Both the position numbers and the translations under genes were made by a program. 6,274 nt of DNA from Mxb001 sp964537955. Its GTDB lineage: Bacteria > Actinomycetota > Actinomycetes > S36-B12. Numbering within the stretch: the stretch's first letter is position 1; the number at the start of each line of letters is the position of its first letter. The DNA lies in assembly GCA_964537955.1 (NCBI GenBank), contig CAZICY010000069.1, forward strand, positions 1-6,274, in the 5' to 3' direction. The notes beneath the pieces were generated by a model. The model was not told where the DNA came from and made no database searches. It saw only the letters and a program-made list of their open reading frames with translations. Positions 5,757 through 6,274 of this stretch are shown here, in pieces.

Positions 5757-6274
5757 AGGCATCGGCGACGGCGACGCGCGAGGCGAGGTCGGCGTTGCGC
5801 AGGATGATCTCGGTATTCGCCGTGAGGCTCAGTCCCCCCGAAGCGCGATGGAAGTAGTCCAGGAGGAAGGGCGTGACGTCCTTGCCGCGCACTCCGGAGG
5901 TGTCGGCCAGCGCCAATCCCTCGGCGAGGAGTCGATCGTGCAGGTCGGGATCCATCTGCAGGCCCTCGGGCAGTGGATTCGCCACGACGAGTGCCGCGGG
6001 AATGGACAGGGCGCGACGCGCCCGACTGATCGCGGCAATGTCCTCGACACTGTCGATGCGCCAGTCGATGGGGCTCCCCGAGTCGGTGAGGTAGAAGCCC
6101 GGGAACCGATCCGTGCCGAATCCCACGATGGCGACGTTGAGTGTCTCGAGTCGTTCAAGCGTGGCGGGGACATCGAGAATCGACTTGACCCCCGAGCAGA
6201 CGACCGTCACAGGAGTGACGGAGAGCGAGGTGAGGTCTGCGGACTCATCCCAGGTCTCACGTGCCTGGCGGTGG
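5755..6274 (-). CDS. psuG: Pseudouridine-5'-phosphate glycosidase, C-terminal part (5' end outside window)
   Basis: About 172 C-terminal residues are visible of a protein normally near 300. The enzyme breaks the C-C glycosidic bond of pseudouridine 5'-phosphate to give uracil and ribose 5-phosphate, in a Mn2+-dependent reaction in the cytoplasm. The visible fragment begins 'HRQARETWDESADLTSL', then 'VVCSGVKSILDVPATLE', whose lysine corresponds to the family's Schiff-base lysine as I recall it. These are followed by 'VGFGTDRFPGFY', 'VANPLPEG', 'GVRGKDVTPFLL' and 'GGLSLTANTEIILRNA', all hallmarks of the PsuG/IndA family in the expected order. The frame stays open through the right edge, so the apparent start at 6210 (a GTG valine codon) is internal. 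It ends in TGA at 5757-5755 and is followed 9 bases later by the PfkB kinase. No transporter gene is visible between them, unlike the E. coli psuK-psuT-psuG arrangement. Confidence 0.94.
   Translation of the reverse strand, partial: HRQARETWDESADLTSLSVTPVTVVCSGVKSILDVPATLERLETLNVAIVGFGTDRFPGFYLTDSGSPIDWRIDSVEDIAAISRARRALSIPAALVVANPLPEGLQMDPDLHDRLLAEGLALADTSGVRGKDVTPFLLDYFHRASGGLSLTANTEIILRNADLASRVAVADA

Noticed and set aside
6009..6023. Perfect GGGCGC/GCGCCC hairpin with a 3-base loop
   Set aside because: It lies inside psuG in a conserved coding stretch (Arg-Ala-Arg-Arg-Ala) and is what GC-rich codons produce by chance. There is no T-run or other regulatory context.
6208..6210. GTG as the start codon of psuG
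   Set aside because: The same frame continues upstream to the window edge with family-typical residues (HR..ETWDESADL), so this GTG is an internal valine codon.

Overview
The window is a high-GC, gene-dense stretch of an actinobacterial chromosome. The main reasons are the strong GC bias in third codon positions, the FprA-type ferredoxin reductase, and a second 'topoisomerase IV-like' subunit A of the kind seen in Actinobacteria such as Streptomyces, Actinomyces and Bifidobacterium. I cannot name the genus from sequence alone. There are no RNA genes, CRISPR arrays, insertion sequences or prophage signatures, and no gene-free stretch longer than about 40 bases.

Layout. On the + strand (1-1598) the 3' end of a HAD-family hydrolase gene is followed 9 bases later by a complete fprA-like ferredoxin/adrenodoxin-type NADP+ reductase gene. 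On the - strand (6274 down to 1595) lies a tightly packed run read in the order psuG (cut by the window edge), a PfkB-family sugar kinase (probable psuK), a type IIA topoisomerase subunit A (parC/gyrA-like), and a 'sucrase/ferredoxin-like' [2Fe-2S] protein. Gaps in this run are 9 bases, 9 bases and a 1-base TGATG overlap, so it looks like one transcription unit whose promoter lies beyond the right edge. The two units converge and share a CTAG tetranucleotide that supplies the TAG stop of both.

Function. PsuK and PsuG would form the pseudouridine breakdown pathway: pseudouridine is phosphorylated to pseudouridine 5'-phosphate, then split to uracil and ribose 5-phosphate. The topoisomerase subunit would work with an ATPase subunit (ParE/GyrB) encoded elsewhere. 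The terminal gene carries a C-X8-C ... H-X-G-G-H pattern like that of the Apd1/Aim32 bis-histidinyl [2Fe-2S] thioredoxin-like ferredoxins. It lies directly opposite a ferredoxin reductase, so a redox pairing is an attractive but unproven idea.

I see no clear new defence or mobile system. The points most worth following up are the iron-sulfur motif beside the reductase, the unexpected operon mates of the topoisomerase, and the zero-spacer convergent gene junction.
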